Assembly (NCBI GenBank): GCA_946811695.1
Contig: OX328128.1
Span: 79,547,666 to 79,611,665, forward strand
From: Gonocerus acuteangulatus
Lineage: Eukaryota > Arthropoda > Insecta > Hemiptera > Coreidae
Length of the DNA stretch: 64,000 nucleotides
Reading direction: 5' to 3'
The translations under genes and the position numbers were made by a program. A model generated the notes under the pieces. That model was not told the DNA's origin, made no database searches, and was given only the letters and a program-made list of their open reading frames with translations. This document shows, piece after piece, positions 11,801 to 40,440 of the stretch (position 1 is the stretch's first letter; each line of letters starts with the position of its first letter).

Positions 11801-12635
11801 AGGCTGTGCATCAGTGGTATTTATTAACGACGAACCCACGAACGTACATAAATACAGACTGGGACAAAACTGTACAAACATACAAGCAGAACAATACGCC
11901 ATACTTGAAAGTTTGCGACTAATAAAGACCAAATACAGGCAATATAATAATGCAATTTTATACACAGACAGCAAGACGACCTTACAAAAACTGACTAATC
12001 GTTCGGTACATGACTCACTAACAGAAGAAATAAGGAAACATGTGACAGAAATACAAAACATTAACATAAACATATATTTTAAGTGGATAAGAGGACATTC
12101 TGGAAATATGGGGAATGAATTAGCTGATAAAGCAGCTAAAGCTGCCGCGAAAAGTCCCCAGTTACCAGTTTGTTATGATAAGATATCGAAAAATCACTTA
12201 AAATATATGTTACAAACTAAGACTATACAAACTTGGGAAAACCGCTGGACAAATACTAACAAAGGGACACACTTAAAACTATTCATACCACAAATTCAAA
12301 CATATTTATCAAAAAAACAAACTATGACAGATTTTTACAAAACACAACTTGTCACAGGACATGGCTCAATAAACTCGTACTTATACCGTTTCAAAATCAC
12401 AAACAGAAACACTTGTCCATGCGACTTTCTTACGGAACAAACTTACCAACACTTAATATACGACTGCCGACTACTAATACAGGAACGGACAAAATTACAA
12501 ACGACAATTATGAAACAAAACGGAGTCTGGCCATCACCAGAACAAACTCTGTTTATGTGCCATAATAAGGCATTAAGAGGATTTGCTGAGCAGCTTTACA
12601 TGGCAATGGGAAGATTGAATGCCTATTACAAATAA
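8873..12635 (+). pseudogene. Retrotransposon ORF2 (endonuclease, reverse transcriptase, RNase H)
   Basis: The probable start is ATG 8873 (MIPMAVEG once the SINE insertion is discounted). The product has an AP-type endonuclease (LLQEPYIGN, AVDSNARSKIWHD, SDHLSIKY), a reverse transcriptase (RPISLIPTAGKVLEK, LDIKGAFDNAWWPSIL, GTPQGSSLSPLLWN, AYADDILVL), an RNase H domain at about 11,757-12,150 (YTDGSKEG, AEQYA, YTDSKTTLQKL, NELADKAA) and a C-terminal Cys/His motif (CPCDF, then H and C). AFDNAWW is typical of R1-type RTs; the RNase H domain suggests an R1, LOA or I relative rather than canonical R1. A single-base slip near 10,455-10,470 breaks the frame between linker and RT. Otherwise the frame is open to the stop at 12,633-12,635. 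Confidence 0.9.
8891..8945 (-). mobile_element. 5'-truncated copy of SINE family A near the ORF2 start
   Basis: Only the SINE tail survives: a T-run then ACGGCGCATCTACATCTTGG and CCATTAGCGCC, matching the tail of the copy at 7533. It is flanked by the 13-mer TCCAATGGCTGTT (8878-8890 and 8946-8958). It lies a few codons after ATG 8873 and shifts the frame by two. Confidence 0.9.
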
Positions 12636-12964
12636 AATGATATTAAACATTTTTTGTGGTAGTACTAAAATTTATTTTTTTCTAATTTTATATATTCTAT
12701 ATTATTCATGTTTTTGTTTTACTTCATTTTTATATTCTGTTCTTTTGTTAATTTTCTCCATTTGTAGTATTTTGTATAGTTATAATTTGTAAACTTTTAA
12801 ATTTTAACTAAAACTAATAATATGTTTTTTTTAAAAAAAAAAAAATATGTTAACATACAAATGCAAGTGATATGCTGATTGTTGCATGAGACTTGCAGAC
12901 AAAAATAAACTCCCTTCTTGCAGGGTTACTGTAAGGAGGAAACAAATAAAAAAAAAAAAAAAAA

Positions 12965-12966
<2 letters not shown>

Positions 12967-12998
<32 letters not shown>
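12967..12998. repeat. (TA)n microsatellite at the 3' end of the R1-like element
   Basis: A TA array follows the A-run that closes the retrotransposon, mirroring the array at its 5' end. Confidence 0.9.
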
Positions 12999-12999
<1 letters not shown>

Positions 13000-13235
13000 A
13001 AATAAAATGTTTCACACATTCATACATAGATTCAATCGTTACTGCTGCATTCTTTCAGATTCGGAATTCGTTAAAAATAAAAGTAAGATTATGTAAAACA
13101 CGTGCTCGTTGTCATATGATAAAGTAATCTCAGCTTATGGAAAATATTTCGAGAGGCTGAGATATCGCGAAGCGAGGGGATTCAAAGTTTCGGAATCAGT
13201 AAAATATTGGTCACTTAATGAATATCTGCTACATA

Positions 13236-13237
<2 letters not shown>

Positions 13238-13300
<63 letters not shown>
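13238..13300. repeat. (TA)n microsatellite
   Basis: A pure TA array of about 60 bases, followed by CGCACACG. No element end could be assigned to either side. Confidence 0.9.
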
Positions 13301-13301
<1 letters not shown>

Positions 13302-14375
13302 GCACACGTATTTATCAAAACCGGGGTATAGCCAGAATAAGGTGGGTGGCTTTTATATAAGAAAAAAAAAAAAAACACCAACCTTAGTGGGAAAAAACAC
13401 TCGACCCTGACATGCTACCGGGCCTAAAACAAAAACATTAAACGAATTAATTACTAAGTCAACATTTAATAACAAATATATTTTTGTTCTGGGCAAACAA
13501 TAATTGTTTGTTAACGAAACATACTTTATAGGTAGCATTCGAAAATAAGAAGTAAAATTAGATATTTAGGAGACTGAATATATTTATTATTTCAGCTGCA
13601 AATATGAAAATTTTAATGGAAATTTATGAGGAAAACTTTTTTTTTTTTTTATAATTTACTTTTAAGTATATCTTCAGCAATGTGACGTGAATTAATCAAC
13701 TTGCTGACGGATGTGCTAAGTTAACCCATTAAGTAGCCAATTTTTATTTTTTGGAATTTTTTAATAAAATTTTAACAGAGTGTTTATATATCTTACAATA
13801 GTCTATACACACAATTTAAATCAATTCCAACAATTACTTCCTGAAATATTAGCTGTCCTATAAATAGGATGCTGCTCCATTTGGGATAAGTTACGGTAAT
13901 ATTACTGAAATATAATACACAAAAAATATTTTATTTATTTTCATATATTTTTACATAAAATAGAATGGCTGAATATAACAATACATATATACAAATAAAT
14001 CACATATATTCCAGGGTTGTAAACATTTTTTATGGATGAAATTTTGGAAAACAATTTGTACAAAGTCAAAAGTACAAACAAACATTTGTCAAGTATACAC
14101 TTTGGTGGTATTGCATTTTGTGCAAAATTTCAAAGGTTTTCCTTTGCAATCAGCAAATTGACATCTCTGTTGCTCTTCTTTCTTCCAAATGAGCAGGCCC
14201 TTCCGTCTGGCCTCACACTCTCTAACACTTTGGCTCTGGTACTTCTTGAAGGCAGTGGTCTTCCATCACTCTTACATGCATTTGCTTCTAGCTGCAAATA
14301 TGCCACCGCAATCATCCGTAAATCGTACAGGAAGGGGTTTGGCAAAGGACTTGGAAACCACAGTGGGTTTCCTGT

Positions 14376-15230
14376 AATGGTGTATACATAGGAGAAACCA
14401 TAAATGACATTCACTCACGTCTTACACAACATAAACGAACCATCACTAACATAGAAATAGATAAATCTGCACTTGCTAAACACGCCATTACGCAAAAACA
14501 CACTTTTAACTTCGACGACACGAAAATTCTTTCTACAGAACGAAACAAAAAAAGACTACAGATCTCTGAATGTGTACACATAAACCTAAACAATATAAAC
14601 TACAAAACTGACAAACAAGGCATTTCTTCTATTTACGCGAATATTTTTCAAAAACTCTCCCGACCTCCCACCTAGTATTTTTCCCATGCCCCTTGTGTAT
14701 CCTTCCATTAACACCTTTTCTCCTTTCCTGTCGTAAAATGTCATAAACAGGCCTTTGATCCCTACCGACCCCTCCCACCACCTGGTTTGTTTTCAGTTTC
14801 ATATACCCTAGTAGATTCCTTTTTCTTAGACACTTCCACAATGGTTACTTAACTGTCAACTTTGGTCTTCCTCTGCCTCCCGGCATTTTCACTGGTATGT
14901 ATTATCTTATTTCTTTGTTAAAATTAATTAATATTATTATTAGCACCTATTTACTTATATAAACTTCAATAAAATACCCTTTTTTCTTCTTTTTTTTTTT
15001 GTTATGTTTCTATTGATTTTCATTCTACTCATTCTAAGAATTTAAGACCAATTTGTTCTTTTATAATAAGTTAATTGTATTTATAGTTCTGTTACTTATC
15101 TCAATTATAATTTTTTTTTGTATTATTTTCTGTTTTTCTTGTAATTTTAGCTGACAAAGGCTACCAATGAGTAGCCGAAACGTCCTAAATATAGATTTTT
15201 TTAACAAAAATCGTATTGAGGTTTCTTTAG
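14376..15230 (+). mobile_element. Penelope-like retroelement 3' fragment with GIY-YIG endonuclease
   Basis: An open frame without its own start (14,376-14,675, ending TAG) encodes NGVYIGETINDIHSRLTQHK, then SALAKHAITQKHTFNF and KILSTERNKKRLQISE. This is the GIY-YIG nuclease pattern (the VYIGET core, downstream Arg, the SALAxH and HxFxFD blocks, and the Glu of the E-N-K-K-R segment). In Penelope-like elements this domain sits at the C-terminus after the RT. About 480 bases downstream is CTGACAAAGGCTACCAATGA followed by GTAGCCGAAACGTCC, a short stem-loop commonly seen near Penelope 3' ends. The RT domain is missing, so this is a 5'-truncated copy. Confidence 0.75.
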
Positions 15231-16260
15231 CCGAATCCCAACTATTCCATCTTTACTTATCACCTCGACGGCTAACTATCTAATCTTCATGACGAGATAC
15301 TGGGAATAAATTAAAAATAAAGTGAAAAGACAGTCTAGAAAAAACCCCTGGGTGGAAAAATATCGACATTATTGGGGCAAAACAATTAACAGTTTAGTTG
15401 AATCCCAGTCTTCAGAGCAGTTGATTGTAGCCTTCGAATACACACCAGTGACTTTAGTAGATGTTGAATGATAATTTAGACGCTTCAAAAGTATACTCAG
15501 GTCAGACCGGCATCATTTCACGTTTGAAAATTTCAAAATTCAAGTTGTAGCAAACAATCTTCCGAAATAATCTTCATCTGTAGAAATATTCAACTTTTTC
15601 CCCTTTTATAATGAATTCCTACTTATTATGTATGCTTTTTTTCTCAATATTTTATAGTGTTTAAGGTATTTGTTTACTAAATATTTTCAATTGTTTATTA
15701 CATATTTTATTATAATTAGTTAAATATGTATGTACATATTTTGAATTTTATTTTACATGAACATCCGTTCCCTATTAATCACGTATAATAACAGTAATAT
15801 TATTTATTTAAAGCTTTGAACAAAAACGCCAGTTTGTCAGCCTTTTCACATCTAATTACGTAGTTTCTCATTTGACTGTGAACAAAACCAAGGGTTGAAA
15901 ACATTCTGCAGAAGTTGCCTTTCCTGTCATAACCTGCTCTATTATTAACAGTTCTTTTGAGGAAATACAACATTTTAACGCCGACGAAGACTTCCACCAA
16001 TTTAAAGCATTCACTTCGCCCACTACCTGCCAATCTCTTTTATCTTAAACTTAGAAGGAGATTTATTTGCAGAATTAAAAACAAAGAAAGGGTCATAAAA
16101 GAAACAGACTTTGAATAGATAAGAACGGTCAAGTGAGGGTACGCCCTAGGGACAAAAGTAAAGACAAAATGTTGAAATAGCTGAAAAAAAGGCAGAACTA
16201 GTTAGATTTAAGTTAAAAAATAAACATAAGTTAAAAAAATATATAATAATATTTTTTTAA
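15231..16260. other. Unassigned region with a minus-strand ORF of 77 codons
   Basis: No domain could be named. The minus-strand frame 16,033-15,800 (FKLVEVFVGVKMLYFLKRTV within it) has transposase-like hydrophobic and basic composition, but this is not enough to assign a family. Confidence 0.25.
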
Positions 16261-16399
16261 TAAAATCAATTGGTTTAAGTCAAAGTTTTTTTTTTTTTTG
16301 TTTTTTGTTTTCTTTTTATGAAGTCAATTGATTTAAATCAATGATTTTTTTTAAAAACATCAAATGATTTTAATCATGATTTAAATCGTTGACACCCTG
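16261..16399 (-). mobile_element. Possible hAT-type terminus
   Basis: Read on the minus strand the segment begins CAGGGTGTCAACGATTTAAA and continues with repeated ATTTAAATCA and GATTTTAA motifs. A CAGGG start followed by such subterminal repeats is a common hAT layout. No opposite end or target duplication was found. Confidence 0.3.
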
Positions 16400-17091
16400 T
16401 ATTATATAATACAAAAGTATTTATATCTGCCATGTCAATAACTCGTGAAAATTGGGCAGTACCATTTCTTTCCCATTATTGCAATGGTATGTTTTTCTAG
16501 TAACCAGTCGTGATAGTCGATGCCTCCCATGAAGTGATTGCAATGCCCTATAACAGCTGATTGATTTACTTTCTTCATATCATCTATGTTACCTTACGGT
16601 TAGTCATCCGAAAGATTTAGTTCAACAGTGCCAGGAATGTCAATAAGAAATGGTGGTCCCAGTTCTTCATCGTCTATTTCCTCTTGGTCCATGCCTTCCA
16701 GGAAATATTTGGTGGTAACGCTAATATATCAGCTCCTATTTCGAGAATAAATAGGCCACAGCATCCTCCGTTGCTTTGAAAACTGAAGGAATAGACGTGT
16801 TCTACACATAGAAAAAAATATACTCATAGTAGCAGCGTCCTATTTATAGGACAGTCGATTCAATTGCAAATAAAAATTAGATGAAAATATATTTTCAATA
16901 AACTATTACTTAGAATAATATTTTCAACAGTTCTAATTCAGAAAAGAAAAGAAAAAGTTACTTACCATTTTGTTTGCAGGAATAAGGGACAAAGAAAATA
17001 AGGAATTAGGGAGGAGTTGTGAAACACTACTTTATTATCGCACAGCTCAGAGAATACTGAAAGAATGTGGGTCTAAACACTTGGAAATCTT

Positions 17092-17225
17092 AAGCCGTGG
17101 TCACACTAGGCTGCCAAGCAGCCGCTACTACCCAGCCGCTAGCTAGCAGCGCCAGCAGCCAGCGGATAAGCCGCGGTCACACTAGGCTGCTTGGCAGCCG
17201 CTACTGAACAGCCGCTAGCATGTGA
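17092..17225. repeat. GC-rich direct repeat, two copies about 76 bases apart
   Basis: A stretch of about 50 bases starting AAGCCGTGGTCACACTAGG recurs at 17,168 as AAGCCGCGGTCACACTAGG. Both continue with GCAGCCGCTACT and a variable linker, then AGCCGCTAGC. Local GC content is far above the surroundings. It may be the end of a DNA transposon. Confidence 0.7.
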
Positions 17226-17339
17226 ATAGCCGCTTATTCAGTTCCGAATTTGCTTAAAATAAACTATATAAATAAAATAAAAGCATGAATAGTTCTACTC
17301 TTTTACATTTTTAAAGAGCAGCTCGATAAAATTATTTTA

Positions 17340-17815
17340 ATTATTAATTTCTTAATTAATTTACTTGCAGATTTTTGCGTATGCGTGATACTAAACTACT
17401 TAAAATACACGGAAACTTCTCATTTTCGTCTTTTGGTCTGATGCGAAAACGGGATACAGGCACTTCTAGCGGCAGCTTTGCCAACTAAAGTTTCACTGGA
17501 AAATTCTATCAAAAAATGGTACGAATACCGATTTAGTTACGATAGACCGATTTAGTTCATCTTTACAACACTTCTATTCTGAGTTTCGTTACAAAAGAAC
17601 AGAAATTACTAACAGTATGAGCGAATTAGTATTTTCGCTCCAGAGTACCCCCCCCCCTCCTAATCAACGGATTTAGTTTATTTTTACAATGTAATTTTCT
17701 TTTTACATGACCACAACAAATACCGAGTTACTTTGAAATATAACAAAATCTACGGCTGGCATGGTCAAATTAGCGTTTTAGTCCGGGATAAACCCCCCTC
17801 CCACACAACGCGCTC

Positions 17816-17896
<81 letters not shown>

Positions 17897-18010
17897 CGGG
17901 TGTCACTTTCGGTGCCTACTAGGTAGGATCGATAAAGATTTGAAGCAATTTTTCAACAACTCCGTCATGAGTGCAACCTCAATAGCTACTTTCCTTCGGA
18001 TGAAAGTGCT
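17340..18010 (-). mobile_element. Iteron-bearing repeat element, copy 1
   Basis: This segment is related, in inverted orientation, to 25,557-26,440: shared blocks include the ACGGCTGGCATGGTC region, the CCCCCCTCC tracts with GATTTAGTTTATTTTTACAA, TGCCTACTAGGTAGGATCGA, and GGTCTGATGCG near the other end. It has about two internal repeat units and contains a (CA)n(TA)n microsatellite. It has no coding capacity. Type of element unknown. Confidence 0.65.
17814..17892. repeat. (CA)n-(TA)n compound microsatellite
   Basis: CACACA repeats run into TATATA repeats. The related element at 25,557 has a (TA)n array in the same internal position. Confidence 0.95.
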
Positions 18011-18085
18011 AAAACGAAAAAAAAAAAACATTTTGATTAAAAAACAATTGAACAAAATAAAACTATAATGGAACTATTATAATAT

Positions 18086-18302
18086 TTATTTATTGTTTAA
18101 ATTTTACCTTCCAATATCATTAACTAAGAATTTTGGGACGTTTTATCTATAGGTTACAACCCTTTTCTAGCCAGGATAGGGCTGATGCATTTTCTTTTTT
18201 CTAAAGAAAAGCCACCACCCCATAATGGGAATCGAACCCACGACCTTTGGCACGGAATGCTGTCGCCTTAACACTCATATTATAAAATAAATGATAACAC
18301 TC
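18086..18302 (-). mobile_element. tRNA-derived SINE (family B), copy 1
   Basis: On the minus strand there is a B-box-containing GGGTTCGATTCCC, then the shared body (GGCTTTTCTTTAGAAAAAAG, CAGCCCTATCCTGGCTAG) and the AT-rich tail. The 13-mer ACTATTATAATAT occurs on both sides (about 18,073 and 18,303) and may be the target duplication. The tRNA-like head differs from the copies at 54,585 and 57,376. Confidence 0.75.
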
Positions 18303-18344
18303 ACTATTATAATATAAATGATAGAATATTTAGAATAGAATATA

Positions 18345-18616
18345 CATGGGCGTATATAAGGGGGGCTGCAGCCCCCCCCCCCTCCCCCCGAAATTTTGAT
18401 TTGATGGTAAAAACGTGTCATAAAACCTATAAAAATAGATTTAATAAGATCACTTAGTTCATAAAAAATATTTTATTTACATTGTAATAGCATTTAGTGA
18501 CCTAAAACTAGTAAAAGTTGTAAATTGTTATTATTCTATACCCCGGAAATGGTCTCAGCCCTCCCCCCCGAAATTTTCCCAGCCCCTCCCGAAATTATTT
18601 TCTATATACGCCCATG
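18345..18616. mobile_element. MITE family A, copy 2
   Basis: Same ends as copy 1 (CATGGGCGTATATA and its inverse TATATACGCCCATG), same poly-G/poly-C start with CTGCAGCC and same internal order. The flanking octamers do not match, so the target site has been altered since insertion or the copy arose by recombination. Confidence 0.85.
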
Positions 18617-20096
18617 TCACCCAGCGCACTAAAAGATTCCTCATCTTTCACTCATAAAGCATTGCTAAAGGCAATAAACAAACACATAACACAAAAGACA
18701 TTTAGAACACGCTATTTTTTAATATTCATTCTTTCAAAACACTCTATTGTTTTTCGTTCATATGACGCTTCTTCAGGAGCACATAAACTAGGAAATTACA
18801 GCAATGAACAATTCAATAGAATTTAATTAATCCATTCATTTATTTTTGCTCTTTTGAAATCCGATGTTTGTGTTTTAGGTTTGTGGAAGGTATTTATAAG
18901 AAACAATGTATTTGAAGAGATACAAATTTCACAGGATACCAATATTAAATTTATCAAAAAAGTATTTAATTAGTGAACTATTTTTTTTAAATAACCAGGA
19001 CCATTCGATTAAAATAAAAAAATATATATGATATAATTACAGGGATATATTTTATTAATATTTATTTATTGGTTTTCAGGGCATATATCCTATACAAATG
19101 GAGTGTGTTACAAACAACGTATATACGATAATTAAAAAATCTTTAATTATTTAAATATAATTATGTATTTAATTAGTGAAAACACATATATATTAATAAA
19201 CAGTAAACCATTATTATTATGAAAAAATCACAAATATTATACACACATTGATAAATAATAACTATATGATATATAAATTAATAAATAATAATACAAAAAC
19301 GTATCCATTAATTACAAAATGATAAAATTGCAAAAAACAATATTAAGTGAAAATCTTATAATTATAAGATTTTGGCTTAATAATAATTATTACTTGTTTT
19401 GTAGGCAGTTTTGCTGTTGATAGTTGAGTTTCAAAATCTTCCAAAGAGGTTCTCTAATTACTCTCTGCATTTAAAGAAAATGTATTTTCTTGTATTGTTT
19501 TGTTTAATCAATACAAGATTTAGACTTTAAATTCTTGTCAGCCTAATACTGAATTTAAGAAAATATCTGAACTTAATCAAATGTCTTCATTTAATTATCA
19601 TACTTAATTAAAAATCTGAATTTTAGATAAGTGTGTTATAATAAAAACTTCGTTAGTTTTAAAAAAATAAATAATTATATTTAAAAAATTAATGAAAATT
19701 ATGCTGAGAAGCTTTGGCGTTTTTGATTTTCGCAATTATATTCTGTCAGATAATATAATAATATCCTTGTGTCCTAGTTTATACTTTCTGGCCATCGCTT
19801 TAATTCATAGCAGATAAAGAGTTTTAAAAAAATAAATAATTATCTTAAAACATTCAGAATACTGAGTTTTCGATCCAAATTTTTTTTGATTATTATAAAT
19901 TTGACAGATTTCAAATCTTATTGGCTGCAAATAATCATGCGTACTCTGCCCTATCTTGGGGGTTCAAAGTATTTTTGATCCAAGGTTTAGTAGTCTTTTC
20001 AGGATCGCGCAACACTTTACATCACAATAGGCTACTCTCTTCCTCATTTTCTTTCTAATAATTAGTCTTATTATAAGTGGTTATTGAAAATTCAGT
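18617..20096. other. AT-rich intergenic region upstream of the alanine aminotransferase gene
   Basis: No transposon or gene was recognised. The last few hundred bases presumably hold the promoter and 5' UTR, but no TATA box or initiator stands out. Confidence 0.4.
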
Positions 20097-37662
<17,566 letters not shown>

Positions 37663-38505
37663 GAAGAATTCTTCACTGAAATCTTTCCAACGTAGACTCA
37701 ACTCTTCAGTATATCTTCATTTTCTTTTATACTTGTTTTTTCTTTTTCGTTATTATGAAAACCAAATTTGGCACCCAACTTTAGCATTTAATGGATAAAT
37801 TGTATTCCATGCATTTTTAAGTATTGAAATCTATAGTTGTTATAATTATTTGTAATTCTATTATTACAATCTTGGGATTAAGTTATTCTCTTAAAAAATG
37901 AAAGAAAGAGTAGATTGTGTTTCAGTTTATTATTTATAAGTTTTAAAATTTATTTTATATTTAGGTTTTACTTTGTACCATATGGGATTATTATAGAGCT
38001 GTACTAATGAAAAATGTGTAAATATTGGTAAACAATATTTTAAAATTGTTCCCCGTTTGTACATTAAAATGTAAATTACGCTGAAACCAAGGCCATGACT
38101 GACTGACTTGCCAGACATTTTACTGTATTCTAGTCTTGGAAGATATTATTGTTATGTGATAAAATTAAAGGATTATTATAAATGTTCGATCAGTTTCCTG
38201 AAATTATTATGGCGATAATTTGGTGCCATAAAAGTAATTTTATGCCTTTCAATTACTCATATATATACTGATTCTATTGTAAACAGATTTGTTTAGGGAT
38301 CAACAAATTATTATAGCAGTGATTTATTTTATGTTTTATTAAATAAAATAATATAATTTTGTGCAATATCTGAATATTAAGTTTCCTTTGTTTTCATTTC
38401 AGTATTTTAAATAAAAATAGAATAATTTTAGAATGTTTGATTTACTTTTACATTCCTCACCGTATTCAAGGGAGGGACATCTTCAAGTGGCTGACCTAGG
38501 TCAAA
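37663..38505 (+). other. Probable 3' UTR of the alanine aminotransferase gene and flank
   Basis: AT-rich noncoding sequence after the ALT stop. AATAAA hexamers at 38,342-38,347 and shortly after 38,405 are candidate polyadenylation signals. The real cleavage site cannot be told from sequence. Confidence 0.5.
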
Positions 38506-39740
38506 GGGTGGTGTGATTAAAACGTAGTGACTACCTAGTAGACACTAGGGTGTAGTGTTCAACTCGGATTCATGTGATTGGGTGGTGTGATTAAAACGAA
38601 GTGTCTACCTAGTAGAGACTACGGTGTAGTTTTAGCTTCAACTCAGATTGATTTGATTAAAGAAAGGCTACCACTCCGTAGTTACAACTACCCTAGATGG
38701 AGTGGTAGCTCGAAAAACTGAAGCTACAACTACGGGGTAGATACAACTACCCTGTAGTAGTATCTACCTTCCATGCTGGAACGGGTCGACCCTTTCCTAT
38801 CCATGCAGGTTTTAATTCCTGTTTTCATTAGTACTCTTCCTTGTCAGTCTCTGCTAGGCATATATTCATTCATGTCCTTGAGCAGTTAAGTTGTCCAAAA
38901 TGTAATCTTCATCTGAAGATGAAAAATTAACTGATAAGAAACCTCTAGATAGAGATTTGTTGTATAAAAAATTATATTGATTAAATAAACAAAATGAGTA
39001 ATGTACAACTTGATTTATTATACAAATTATATTTAATCAAAGATGCTAATTTATTAGGCGTTTGGCATTCTGATAATTTTAAGATAAAAAGGCTAACATT
39101 TTATTTCGCTTTTCTTCTCCACGAACTTTTGTTGCAACAGGTCAAGTTCCTCAAAATTTTTAGCTATATTATATGCAGTACAGCATAGCTCATTACTAGT
39201 TTTGGTATTCTTTCAAGTGATAAATTTACACAATTCCCAAGAAATGAGAACCTTTGTTTCAGTAGCCTAAAACACATTCTATATCCACAGCCCCCCCCCC
39301 CCCCCGAAATTTAATTTGATTTAATCAGTAATAATGCGTCAAAAAATGTAATAATGCGTTAATTTAATAATATCTCCAGAAAGAATAAATTTGTTTGGGT
39401 GTAAAATAGCCCCAAACTCCGCGTCAGCCAAAAATTATTTCCTATATACGTGCTGGCACCAAAGTAATAATTAAAATAGTAATAATCCTGATCTTAAAGA
39501 ATAGCTGACAAAAGTGAAGTCTGCTCCTCCTGAGGCTTCAAGAAAATGAAGTTATAACTACACCTATGTAGATGTAGCTTCTCTTTTATCACACCAAGAA
39601 TGAAGTTGTAACTAGCTCTCCGGGAAAACGGAGATATACCTACAGGGGGTAGTTGTAGGGCCGGTTTAATCACACCAAAGGTAGTTACAACTTCGAAATA
39701 CTGAAGTGGTAGCATCAACTCCGTTTTAATCACACCACCC
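38506..39740. mobile_element. Inverted-repeat element cluster (PIF/Harbinger-like?)
   Basis: GGGTGGTGTGATTAAAACG occurs at 38,506 and 38,580, and its inverse ends at 39,740. The inner pair (38,580-39,740) is flanked by ATT on both sides, which would be a 3-base duplication. Shorter inverse copies (TTTAATCACACCA) lie at about 39,590 and 39,665. A block with CTAGATGGAGTGGTAGCT and AAAACTGAAGCTACAACT occurs inside (about 38,690) and again outside (about 39,755). No transposase was found, so the superfamily is a guess. Confidence 0.5.
39283..39460. mobile_element. MITE family A, degenerate copy 3
   Basis: A C-run followed by GAAATTTAATTTGATTTAATC, then the TTGTTTGGGTGTAAAATAGC region and an end reading AAATTATTTCCTATATACG. 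It is shortened and diverged compared with copies 1 and 2. Confidence 0.6.
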
Positions 39741-40256
39741 ATTGAATAAAGGCTACCCTAGATGGAGTGGTAGCTGGAAAAACTGAAGCTACAACTGGGG
39801 ATAGAAGTGGCTGGACCCTGTAGAAGTGGCTACCTTTATGTTGGAACGTGTTGAACTTTTTCCTACCTCTAAGAGCTTTTATTTCGTCCTCTTTCTTGTC
39901 AGTCCCTGCTAGGCACATATCAATTATGGAAGTGTGGTGAGCAGTATGTCATCATCTGATGATAAAAGGATACTTAAGAATAAATCGTTGGACACAAATC
40001 AGTTTGGTGGCAGAAAACCTTGTTTATTGGTGACATGCAACGAAAATTAAAATTCAATTAAATAAAATTTGTGAAGATATCGAAGAAAGACAAACTCAAG
40101 ATTTTGTACTTTTACCTTATGATTCCCTTTTTCCTTCCATAAAATAAATGATTTATTTAGTTTAACATGAATTGTAAAAAAAAAAGGGTGGTGCTCCTTG
40201 GCCTATTGGCTAAGAACACAGTATTAACTAAATTATAAAAAGTAATAATCCAACGC

Positions 40257-40440
40257 ATAGGCGTGTATATAAAGGGGGGGGCTACAGCCACCCCCCTCCT
40301 GAAATTTTGATTTAATCGGTAAAAATATGTCATAAAAACCTCAAAAATAAATGAAATATCACTTAGTCCAGAAAAAATAAATTGATTTGGGTGTAAAAGC
40401 GTTTTAGTTGGCTATCAATTCTAAATTGTTAGCTTTTAAA
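40257..40440. mobile_element. MITE family A, copy 4, right end missing
   Basis: Starts CATAGGCGTGTATATAAAGG, followed by G- and C-runs around GCTACAGCC and by TTTGATTTAATCGGTAAAAA. It breaks off near TTCTAAATTGTTAG, without the second terminal repeat. Confidence 0.7.

Larger units (their letters stand above)
7353..12966 (+). mobile_element. R1/LOA-like non-LTR retrotransposon, nearly complete
   Basis: A 5.6-kb element with a gag-like ORF1 (7365-8602) and a pol ORF2 (8873-12635), followed by a 3' UTR ending in an A-run at about 12,949-12,965. It lies between two (TA)n arrays. Damage is limited: one frame slip in an A-run in ORF1 near 8065, one frame slip near 10,460 in ORF2, and two antisense SINE insertions with 13-bp duplications. 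Long intact stretches suggest a recent insertion. An alternative 3' end is the A-run at 12,832-12,845. Confidence 0.9.
13725..16854 (-). mobile_element. Degenerate piggyBac-like transposon hosting later insertions
   Basis: The left edge is TTAA (13,721-13,724) followed by CCCATTAAGTAGCC, the usual piggyBac pattern. A 24-base subterminal motif at 13,853-13,876 (CTGTCCTATAAATAGGATGC and on) recurs inverted at 16,831-16,854 with one mismatch. Minus-strand coding remnants fit a piggyBac transposase: an acidic 30-residue N-terminal-type piece at 16,692-16,600 (EEIDDEELGPPFLIDIPGTV) and, near 14,060-14,310, a Cys-rich piece (RCQFADCK, then FCTKCN) like the C-terminal zinc-binding domain of that family. 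The catalytic middle was not found, and the right TTAA end is not visible. A Penelope fragment and possibly a hAT piece lie inside. Confidence 0.45.

Noticed and set aside
11768..12073. Minus-strand ORF of 101 codons
   Set aside because: It is the antisense shadow of the RNase H region of the retrotransposon ORF2.
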